A stretch of 64,000 bases of DNA from Hyperoplus lanceolatus (lineage: Eukaryota > Chordata > Actinopteri > Uranoscopiformes > Ammodytidae), in assembly GCA_026929865.2 (NCBI GenBank), contig CM049405.1, positions 24,348,501-24,412,500 on the forward strand, read 5' to 3'. Position 1 is the stretch's first letter; the number at the start of each line of letters is the position of its first letter. The notes beneath the pieces were generated by a model. The model was not told where the DNA came from. It did no database searches and saw nothing but the letters and a program-made list of their open reading frames with translations. Of the stretch, positions 17,863 through 27,603 are shown in pieces. Position numbers and translations under genes: made by a program.

Positions 17863-18323
17863 TGTAATGGCCATTTGTCCTCAAATAAAACAATAACTTG
17901 AAAATAAAGAAATCAAACAAAACAACGTAATAAAAATGGCCACTGAGGCACTGGGGGGACGAATCTTACGCAGGGTAGGGAAAAAGAGTCCACTGTCCAG
18001 TCGGGAATTTGTGTTTTTGAAGGTTTATTTTATGGCTTTTACAAGCAAACAAAACACATTTGTCTCTCTCCTGTATCTGGTAAAAAACCATGACCCTACC
18101 CAGTGCCTATCTTACTTGTGCCCGCCCACCTCTATATATAGGCACCTGGTGAGCCACAGCTGGCCACTAATTGCAAACATAAAGTATAAACAAACTCAAA
18201 TTAACTTTAACTGTAATGTAATACAACAAGAAAATAAACATAAAATAATCAAACTATTTTATATCAAGTCAAAACTTAATAAATGTTTTTATAATCAAAT
18301 CGGACAAATGAATAGCTCCAACA
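17863..18323 (-). repeat. 3' LTR of the BEL/Pao element
   Basis: Starts tgtaatggcc and ends gctccaaca on the plus strand. By eye it differs from the other LTR at one substitution (g/a near 17870) and one 3-bp length difference near 18190. The 143-aa plus-strand open frame beginning at 17936 is antisense LTR sequence. On the coding strand a G-rich aattaggggccagaa stretch immediately precedes this LTR (18324-18338), the expected position of the polypurine tract. Confidence 0.92.
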
Positions 18324-18420
18324 TTCTGGCCCCTAATTGGGGAAAGTGTAAACACACAATTACTTAAACTCATAAGGGGAGCTATTTTCTCTATCTGCCC
18401 CTAAGTCTATAGACTATATT

Positions 18421-19223
18421 CTATTGTCTTCTTCCCGATAGCTGGATGGGTTGTGCTGAAAGAGAACAATAAAGATTGAAGACAGGATAGATGGAGAAAA
18501 AGAAAGAATATTGTCCATAGTCTAATGCCGTAGCCTCCAGGAGAAGGCATATCTTGGTCACAGGTCTTTCCAACACCTTGGTTTGGATGAAGACGGAGCA
18601 GACCAATCCTTTGGAGTCCGACCTTGTTCCAAGAACTCTGCCACTCAACCAGGATCCTCTTGAGGCTGTAGCGTCAGCAATGATGACAATATCTCCTTGA
18701 GAGAAGTTTCTTCTTTGATAAGCCGTGCTTTGTCCTTCTTGCATGCATTACTGGCAATACTGATCCAGTATTTCTGTCGAGGTCTGTACAGCATGTGGTT
18801 TGTGGCATTATCTACGTATTTGACACTAGTATTCACTCTTGTTTCTCCTTTTAGCTGCATCGGATTTGTTCCATCTTCCAGTCTCAGATAGGACGCTGTG
18901 CCATACCCAGCCTCACTGGCATCAGACAAATTGTGAATTTGTGCTGTCACAGATGTTCCAAAGGTTTTAGGTTTAATGCATTGCTCTACTCTGAATCCAC
19001 TAGCTTTTGGGAGATCATTGAGCCAATCAGACAATTGTTTAAAGAAAAGGGGGGGGATTGGTTCATCCCACTTCACGCTTCTTCTCCACAACTCCTGCTT
19101 AAACTTTATATCCTTTTCAAATTTCTTTTTCAAACCCTGGAGCCGCTGGGCACAGCGATTATTTTGTAGCACAGGGTCTTCTTCTCTCAAAGGTAAGTCT
19201 TTGCAGTAATGACCCGTTTTCAT
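18421..19223 (-). pseudogene. BEL/Pao pol remnant: pol start fused to post-RT and integrase C-terminal pieces
   Basis: The minus-strand frame from 19223 begins with the segment that links protease to reverse transcriptase (GHYCKDLPLREEDPVLQNN). At about residue 38 (near 19110) it jumps to a WDEPIPPLFFKQLSDWLNDL segment, which in full-length elements lies after the reverse-transcriptase core. SDASEAGYGTASYLRLEDG follows, the beginning of RNase H. A second junction near 18840-18880 leads to the integrase tail. The tail continues in another frame (18421-18744) with RRNFSQGDIVIIAD and later VLERPVTKICLL, typical of the C-terminal integrase domain. Two internal deletions plus a frame change are therefore inferred. 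No enzymatic function can remain. Confidence 0.78.
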
Positions 19224-20186
19224 TTATGTTGTACTTTTAATGGGCATTTCTTCAAGGTGTGTCACAGAGATACAGTTTGTTGTAACAACAGAGCAGCCAG
19301 TCTTCACTTGGTTGTTATCTCCACCACGAAGTGGTCCATTAATGACCCAGCCGACTCTTGTTCGGACTGCGTATGGTCCTTCGCCTGGGCTGTTTATCAG
19401 CTCCCAGGGTTCCATCACTTTAGCTGCATCAGTGCCGATGAGCAAATCCACATCTGCATCAATATTGTGAAGCTTTACATTCCTCAGATAAGACCACTTT
19501 TCAACATCTTCTTGACGTGGAATATTCAGCCTTGACACCGGCATAGTATGTTGAGTTAAGGTATTAGGCAGCTCAATAAAATCATTGGAATCCATACCAG
19601 ACACTTCCAAACCAGTCAATATGGTGGTGCTCACAATCCTTTGTTGGCCCATTGTGCTTAGTAGGATGTTGGCTGGCTTGCCTTTCAAGCCCAACTTCTC
19701 TGCCAAACTGCCTGTACAGAATGTACCGGAACTCCCCGGGTCCAGAAATGCATACGTCTGCACAGTTGTGTTACTCATGTGGGCTTTAACTTTGACTGCA
19801 ACAATGGAAAAGATAGTATTGTCCTCATCACCGGCCCCTATATGCCCACATGTTTGAGGCGGTCCAGGTGAAACGCTTAATGGAGAACTCACAGATACTT
19901 TTATTTCTTTAAAGGACGTACTTCTATCCTTCATCTCAATGTGAAGTACTGAGGGATGCTTCTTCTGACACACATTGCAATCCAAGCGACTCCTGCAGTC
20001 TTTACTTATGTGGCCAGGCTTTAGGCAACCAAAACAAATTCCCTTTTCCTTTATGAAACATATCTTGTCCTGATGCATCTTCATCTTAAATAGTGAGCAT
20101 TTCTCCATCGAGTGAGTTGTTTGTTGGCAAAATAAACAGCATTTGATGCTACTTTCCGTAGAAGAGGATATGCTTTCATTGGCCTC
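19224..20186 (-). pseudogene. BEL/Pao nucleocapsid zinc knuckles and aspartic protease, bounded by stops
   Basis: Two CX2CX4HX4C knuckles follow one another: CLFCQQTTHSMEKC encoded at about 20097-20138 and CFGCLKPGHISKDC at residues 25-38 counted from the methionine codon at 20108. They would bind element RNA. The protease follows, with the active-site-like FLDPGSSGTFC at residues 121-131 and a DLLIGTDAA block near the C-terminal side (the flap/second conserved region of DUF1758 proteases). DPG stands where cellular aspartic proteases have DTG or DSG; I believe related fish elements also carry DPGSS. The segment is entered after an in-frame TAG (20187-20189) and is closed by an in-frame TAA (19224-19226) that separates it from the pol remnant in the same frame. 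Confidence 0.8.
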
Positions 20187-21212
20187 CTAGCTTCTATCTT
20201 CTTCATTCACTGCAGTGATGCTGGTGGCAAATGTGCTTCTTTCTTTCCTTTGATTTGCATAATCTGTGTTGGGGGCTTTATTGTGGCTGGCAGGTTGTGA
20301 ATCTTGAATGTTGCCAAAAAGGGGGTGAGAAACAATCTTGACTTGTTTCTCCAAAAAGGTCACAAGGTCAGCGAACACAACTTGTCCTCTTCGCTCCTGC
20401 AGATCACATGCCACCGTCCTCCATCTTTCCCTTAGCTTATAGGGCAGTTTCAAGATAATGCTTCTGAGGTTGGATGGCATATCCAACTCCTTCATGTACA
20501 CAATTTGCTGTGTTAAATTTGCACAACCTCGAAGAAAGAGTGAAAACGATTGCAATGCTTCCACATGTTCTGTTTTAATGGGTGGCCAGTTGTGAATTTT
20601 GTCCATATATGCTGAAGCAATTTTATGTTAATTTCCAAAATGCTCGGTGAGAAGGGATTTAGCTGTTTGATAGCCCTGAGCAGGGGGGAGATGATGACAG
20701 CTCTTCACCAGGTCCCTGGGCTGACCCCTGGTGTACTGTTCCAAAAAATGCAGGCGGTCACTCCAATTATTTGTTTTTCCTTCCACGCCAACTTCAAAAG
20801 CTCTGATAAAGGATTGAAACTGCAGCGGATCACCATCAAACACATGAATATCTCTTATTGGCAGAGCAGATGCTAAATTTTGCTGAACCAGCAATGTTGT
20901 GATGTCATTCTGACGCTGCATGATGTTCACAACATCATTTTGGGTGTTATGGTTGCCGCCTAGATTGAGATAGGATTCACATCCAAACTGTTGAGCATCA
21001 TGAACCATTTGTGTGCCTTGTGCTTGAATATTTGTTGCAGGTCTGAAGTCCATTTGTGTCACAGCTGTGTGTTTAGGCCTTACAACCAACCCTGGAGACT
21101 GTGGTTCACCCAACATTTCACTTTTATTTGCATTTTTTGGTACAAAAAACTGTGCATGTGGATTAAGGTGGCTTGTTATTTGAGCAGCATTCCTTTCAAA
21201 ATAAGAGCTCAT
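20187..21212 (-). pseudogene. BEL/Pao gag, DUF1759-like domain, with an in-frame stop
   Basis: Two minus-strand frames in the same phase (21212 to 20628, and 20606 to 20187) are separated by a single TAA at 20628-20630. The first has the LPIRDIHVFDGDPLQFQSF block and RLHFLEQYTRGQPRDLV. The second has LDMPSNLRSIILKLPYKLRERW. This is the gag core found in retrotransposon proteins of the BEL/Pao clade (PF03564-like). It would form the intracellular particle shell. The continuation into the zinc-knuckle region is interrupted by a TAG at 20187-20189. No product longer than gag fragments could be made from this copy. Confidence 0.8.
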
Positions 21213-21237
21213 TCCATTGGATGCCTTTGAGTTTACT

Positions 21238-22092
21238 TCACTTTGAGTTTACTTCCAGCACATGAAGTTTTGCATTGGCTGCTGCCAGTTCAGTTTCCAG
21301 AGCATGCCTTTCTTTTTCTTTTCTTAGTTCCTCTTCCTTGACTTCCAGATAATGTGTCCTTGTTAATGCAGCCAGTCGCTCTGTTAGTGCTGCTTTATCA
21401 GCTTCAACTTGTATTCTTACAGAGGAAGTGGTTGATGATGCTTTGGATACATGAGAACTGGCTTTGTAATGAGACCCCTTAGGATATGAAATGTTTGAAA
21501 CACTGTCCTCTGGATTAATCCCATCAGAAACAACACCTTGGTTGTCTGGGGGTTCATTAACCTTTTCTTTAGTTTGCACATATGGGTGACCGGCATCAGA
21601 TAACCACTTCTTGGCTTCTTCTGTAAAATCACAAAACGTTTTCATTTTTGCATGGAAATAATTATCTTGTCTTTCAACTTCACTCTTTGGCAGGTTTACA
21701 TTCACGAAAGATTCATGTGTTGCATTTGCTTCCTCATAGCATTGAATGAACTGACCCAGCTGATATTGCACTGCATTCACATCGTCAGTTGATTCCATCA
21801 AGACAGACATTTGTTCCATGTACTTTTTTGCTTGTTTGCATTTTAGAGACCTCTTTTTTTGGCTCATTTCGATGTGGAATGCCAAGCCTTTGGCTGTAAA
21901 CTTTACGTTCCGTGGTGCAGCAGACACGGGCAAAATGTCACTTTTTGCTTTTAACGCAGTGTCGGACATTTCCATATCCTTTTGTCTCATTCCGAGGTGG
22001 GATTCCAAGCCTTTGTATGTAAGCTTTGCGTCTCGTGATGCAGCGGTCACGGACATAGTGTCGCTTTTCGCCTTTAACACAGGGTTGGACAT
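21238..22092 (-). pseudogene. BEL/Pao gag N-terminal region ended by a frameshift
   Basis: The first ATG in this frame is at 22092 (reading MSNPVLKAKSD). The open frame extends upstream to 22140 only through a non-ATG codon. Two similar modules (KLTYKGLESHLGMRQK and KFTAKGLAFHIEMSQK) repeat about 45 residues apart. A low-complexity serine segment (KASSTTSSVRIQVEADKAAL) is followed by a charged coiled-coil-like stretch rich in E, K, L and A. This is the usual N-terminal layout of fish BEL/Pao gag. The frame ends at a TGA created by a 16-bp tandem duplication at 21225-21240/21241-21256. The next gag segment lies one frame away. Confidence 0.78.
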
Positions 22093-22556
22093 TTCCGTAT
22101 CTATCAACGCCGCTGCCTTACACTCATTTAATTGCCACACCTTTTATTTTTCCTCTTCAGCACAGAATATTGTCACACATCAGACATCTGGTTTGCATCA
22201 GCGCTTTTATGAATGAATGCTCTAATGAATGAGCGTATCTGGTGATGACGTAGTGCGCGTCACCGTGCGCAACCTGGTGGCTTGCAAACTTTTCTATTTA
22301 TTTACAAATTAACTTGCTTATAGTGTGAAACAATCCCTCGAGCACTCCAATAGTGTCACCGTTTTCCAATACGGCTTAGAGAGGGAATCTTTTCACATAC
22401 CCATCAGTTGATTTTGAGCGATGTTCGCCGGCTATCGGCTGCAGTGTGCGAGGAGTTTTTTCCGTTTCAGCAGGTGAGCCATCCAAACAATTTAGTTGTC
22501 CAATGTCCACTTTAGGGGCTTTCGTCGAGGGGAATACTTTAGGGAAGGTTTTTTAC
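22093..22556 (-). other. 5' untranslated leader of the BEL/Pao element
   Basis: About 460 bases between the 5' LTR and the gag ATG. The primer-binding site should lie directly inside 22556 on the minus strand (gtaaaaaaccttccc). I could not match it confidently to a particular tRNA 3' end. Confidence 0.6.
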
Positions 22557-23020
22557 TGTAATGACCATTTGTCCTCAAATAAAACAATAACTTGAAAATA
22601 AAGAAATCAAACAAAACAACGTAATAAAAATGGCCACTGAGGCACTGGGGGGACGAATCTTACGCAGGGTAGGGAAAAAGAGTCCACTGTCCAGTCGGGA
22701 ATTTGTGTTTTTGAAGGTTTATTTTATGGCTTTTACAAGCAAACAAAACACATTTGTCTCTCTCCTGTATCTGGTAAAAAACCATGACCCTACCCAGTGC
22801 CTATCTTACTTGTGCCCGCCCACCTCTATATATAGGCACCTGGTGAGCCACAGCTGGCCACTAATTGCAAACATAAAGTATAAACAAACAAATCAAATTA
22901 ACTTTAACTGTAATGTAATACAACAAGAAAATAAACATAAAATAATCAAACTATTTTATATCAAGTCAAAACTTAATAAATGTTTTTATAATCAAATCGG
23001 ACAAATGAATAGCTCCAACA
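22557..23020 (-). repeat. 5' LTR of the BEL/Pao element, with promoter-like signals
   Basis: Nearly identical to the 17863 copy. In the element's direction it carries a TATA-like ctatatatag (22826-22835). About 105 bases downstream there is an AATAAA polyadenylation signal (22718-22723), the expected U3-R-U5 order. The 215-aa plus-strand frame over this LTR and the following CA array is not a gene. Confidence 0.92.
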
Positions 23021-23072
23021 GTGAGCTTCATGGGTGGTGTTTAACTTTTTCTAATTTTGCACCCTTCTCTAT

Positions 23073-24235
<1,163 letters not shown>

Positions 24236-24434
24236 TTAAAGGTGGAGTCAGTAATTCTGGAGAATGCTTGTTGTCAAAATCTGTTCGTCAAATTCTGTGA
24301 ACATCTCTACATGATCCGCTTTCCACATTGTGTGTGCTGAAGTAATATCCAGTTGTAATACACATCCTAGGCTCAGTAAACGGGCATGTTGCTAGCTACG
24401 ATGACCCCCCGCCCTTTTTTTTTATAAAAAAGGG

Positions 24435-24482
<48 letters not shown>

Positions 24483-24590
24483 CACACACACAGTACGGAG
24501 GTTGCAGATCTTAAGGACATAATCACTGATTATGACAAAAAGTGATTTTGAAACACAAGTTTTGGCCGGAATCACTGACTCCACCTTTAA
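24236..24590 (+). mobile_element. TTAA-ended miniature inverted-repeat element (family A, full length)
   Basis: ttaaaggtggagtcagt at 24236-24252 is matched in inverse at 24574-24590 with one mismatch, and the repeat continues with further matches to about 25 bases. Both ends finish in TTAA, the target preferred by piggyBac-type transposases, although other superfamilies cannot be excluded. A (CA)n array has expanded inside it (24437-24492). No coding capacity. Confidence 0.8.
24437..24492. repeat. (CA)n microsatellite inside the family A element
   Basis: About 22 CA units, one AA interruption, then four more. It follows a poly-T/A-rich spacer. Confidence 0.93.
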
Positions 24591-25084
24591 CATTCTTGGA
24601 TTTAAATAAGAGATCCAGACTGTCATGAAGTATCTAGCTATTAAATAACACACAGATGTACACAAGCCCACCCACACACACACACAAACCCTCTAAATAT
24701 TGCTCATCCCTCAGCAAAAATAACCAAAAATACACAGGGTTTCCAATGGCAACCACTGCTAACAGCTACAGTACTTTGTAGATGAAAAAACAACGTAACA
24801 CAAAAAAAATGGTGATGCTCGGTAGCAGCGTGTGTCTCTAAATCTCGACGTAATTGTAAATGAGGGTCACCCCTCAATTGGTCTCTCGAGGATAAATAAA
24901 AGTTAAATGAAATGAAAAAATGAAATGGACTCTGATGTGGTAGCACAAGAGGAGACCGGCTCACTGGTATTTGTGTCTATTAATGAGTCACATATTGGTT
25001 TTCAGATATAGAGAAAAAGCCTTCTAAAAACATGAACCCAGAACCACTATGACGTCACCTTACTTAGTAAATGTAAAACAGGAA
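24591..25084. other. No recognisable gene
   Basis: Short non-coding spacer between two miniature-element insertions. Nothing recognised. Confidence 0.5.
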
Positions 25085-25089
25085 CATTG

Positions 25090-27032
25090 GTTGTGTTCCG
25101 AATCGCATACTTTCTACTATATAGTATGTAGAAAAAAGATTTAGGATGTCCTGATTCTTGTGGCCAGATTTAGGATGGTTAAAAGTAGGGCTGGGCGATA
25201 TATCGAATATATTCGATGTATCGCGAGATGTGCTCCAGGGGATGTATAAAATGACCCTATCGCGACCATCGAATACAAATTGGCTTTGTGTTTTTTTTTA
25301 GCCGCCGCCGCCACCGGCAAACTCGCTGGTGTTCGCTTCTCGCTCTTTCCTGTGGCTCTCTGCCGCAGACTACATGCATTGGCAACTCACTCACTCACCC
25401 CTCCCAACCAGAGTCTCCTGGGCGCGCACCTGTGACGTAGTCTGTGCCTTGTGAGTGTTTACTTTAATCGCCATGTGAAAACAACGACGAGAGGGGGAGA
25501 AAAAAGACGAGGGCTCTGATGCTCTTATGACAGCCGAACGAGCGGGTGGAGGGGGCGCGAACGACGGCGATGGTGGCCGTCGTTCATAGCATGGACCTTT
25601 TTTGTAGACGGGCGCTTGACAGCATAAGCGGCCGCTGTACAGAGCCTGGTCCTTATGAGAGGAAAGCGAACGAGCGCCGGGGGTGTTTTTGGTCCAACGT
25701 CACAAAACCACGGCATCCCATTTATTACTGGCAGCCTCTTATAATAGGTCCATGTCAGCACCAAGGGAGGTGCACACCGTTTATTAACTAAAAGTCTATG
25801 TAAAGTAGGCTACATTTGCGAGTATTTTTTATAAAATAAAACAGTGTTTTAGTGATAATGCAGGAGGGCTAGATCAATAGGCATGAATAGCATCCAGGAA
25901 TGGTGCATCGGTTAGAATGCAAGGAATGATGATGATGACACTTTGCTTTCTTTAGACTATAGGCTATTATTCTCAGCCGTATTTATTTAAATCCTCTGAT
26001 TGTCTTCCAGTTTTATTCTCATGAACTCAATACAGGAGAATTAGACAATACGTCAGGTAACAGAGGGACGATGAGCCACCTGCTGTTTGCGCTCGCATGA
26101 ATCTCTCTCTCGGACTAACAGGCAGAAATCGAAACTTAACTTACACTATAGACTGGGAGCAACTGCTCTTAAAGCGACAGTAACCATTATACATGTCAGA
26201 GCCTTTTATACACATAGACTACTATTATGGATCAAAACCGGTTCTGCATTTAAAGTGTGGCTGCTATCTTCAGGGGGTTAGTGGTGATAAACAATTAGTA
26301 AGTGGTTGTAATGAGTCATAATTAGTGTTCTCAGTTTACAGATTAACAGAAGATGGAAAAAACTGTTTCCAAATAAAATAATGCAGGATCCATTGTATGT
26401 GAGTGGAAGGATGTGGAATAATCAATACAATGTGCAAACTATTTGCCATCAGCAAGTTTCAAATTGTTCCAATAGAAAGCACTAAAGAATATAAACATGT
26501 TTCATGTAGCCTAATGCATTGTTAGTGCAGACACATTTTGCAGGGACTATTTAAATCATATTACTGGTGTGATGTTATGCAAAACATTAATTAAATTGAG
26601 CATTTAGGATGTGCTCTAGAGGAGATTTGAAATATATCGAGATATATATTGTGTATCGAGATAGAGTAAAAAAATATCGAGATATTGATTTTTGCCCATA
26701 TCGCCCAGCCCTAGTTAGAAGTACCCGGATGTCCTACTTCATGCGGCCAAGATTGTTAGTGTTGAAAACTGCATCCTATTTGGGCGATTCTGACCCACAA
26801 TCCAGTGCGCACGTGAAGTGACGTCACATCGACGAAGCCTCCATATGAAAACAAACGGGGATGCGATGGATATAAAAGCAAGAGGCAAGATCAAGGCGCA
26901 ATGCTATGATGAAATAAGAGAGTAAAGTATGTCCCAATAGAATGCCTACTGCATCCTAACTAGATTATTTTTATCGTCGGATTTAGTATGTAGAATAGAA
27001 AAAAATAATGAGTATGCGATTCGGAACGCAAC
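25090..27032. mobile_element. Inverted-repeat DNA element split by a nested hAT-like insertion
   Basis: The left end has gttccgaatcgcatact (25095-25111) and the right end carries its inverse (27011-27027). The match extends to 22 bases with one mismatch. CATTG occurs just outside both ends (25085-25089 and 27033-27037), a possible 5-bp target duplication. Removing the inner element leaves about 410 bp, a usual miniature-element size. The inner flanks (tttaggatgtcctg... and ...cccggatgtcctacttc) are also related to each other. No transposase. Confidence 0.78.
25186..26713. mobile_element. hAT-like non-autonomous element (gggctgggcgatat type)
   Basis: Perfect 15-bp terminal inverted repeats (tagggctgggcgata at 25186-25200 and its inverse at 26699-26713) are flanked by gttaaaag (25178-25185) and gttagaag (26714-26721). 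That is an 8-bp target duplication with one change, diagnostic of hAT elements. The sub-terminal sequence is rich in atatcga repeats. A CpG-rich block at about 25300-25720 gives short frames on both strands that I could not assign. It may be a 5' remnant of an autonomous relative, but no hAT dimerisation domain or DDE motif is visible. Confidence 0.85.
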
Positions 27033-27356
27033 CATTGTGTACCTGGCATGGAGGGGGATTCGAGGAACTAGGATGCTGGTAATCTAATGAAAAAATATAC
27101 GGAGTTCTTCGGTTCTTACCTTTAAATGTGTGGCCATCAAGTTCATCTTGTTTAACTGGGGAAGGGGAAATTTTATTCATCTTGATGGTTAGACTCTTTG
27201 ACGCTTCCGGGTAAAACCTTCAAGAGAGTGATAGTGTTGTTGACCGTCCGGGTTATTCAATGATCAATCATTTATTTTCCCCCAAAAAAAACACAATAAA
27301 GTCACTGTATGTAATAGCAGCCCTTTCTGTAGAATCAGTCGTTTTAACTTAAATAC

Positions 27357-27603
27357 TTAAAGGTGCTACGAGGAAAAATTGTAATATCTAAAACTAATTT
27401 TGCCTCTGTTGATCATAAATGACATGTAACGGCAAACGAGACCATCAGTGCAAAGAATGCTATTTTTACATAGTTTGTCTTAATGCCCTTGTCATGGGTA
27501 CGCTCACCCAGGAACATAGCTGGCGCGGTAAAAACACTACCGCTTTTCTCCAAAGGGGGTGCAAGAATAAACGCAAACTGAAAGTTCCTCGGAGCACCTT
27601 TAA
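27357..27603 (+). mobile_element. TTAA-ended miniature element (family B, full length)
   Basis: ttaaaggtgctacgaggaa at 27357-27375 is matched in inverse at 27585-27603 with one mismatch. The 247-bp body contains the gatcataaatgac block and a caaagggggtgcaag block that recur at 47283-47393. Both ends finish in TTAA. Overlapping short frames are fortuitous. Confidence 0.82.

Larger units (their letters stand above)
17863..23020 (-). mobile_element. BEL/Pao-type LTR retrotransposon, complete LTR to LTR but internally deleted
   Basis: Two direct repeats of 461 and 464 bp bound a 4.2-kb interior, and both begin TG and end CA. Identical 5-bp sequence gtgag lies at 17858-17862 and 23021-23025, the expected target-site duplication. 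All coding remnants read leftwards, so the 5' LTR is the right-hand copy. From 5' to 3' the remnants are: a gag with an N-terminal coiled segment and a DUF1759-like domain, two zinc knuckles, an aspartic protease of the DUF1758 type, the start of pol, a piece from the end of the reverse-transcriptase/RNase H region, and the integrase C-terminal tail. The reverse-transcriptase catalytic core, most of RNase H and the integrase catalytic core are not found in any frame. Reading is also broken by stops and a 16-bp duplication. It is therefore non-autonomous. Domain naming rests on known fish BEL/Pao proteins, not on a search. Confidence 0.9.

Noticed and set aside
17936..18367. 143-aa plus-strand frame whose first ~88 residues recur at 22630-23277
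   Set aside because: Both lie in the two LTRs of one retroelement, antisense to its genes. The repetition reflects LTR identity, not a duplicated protein.
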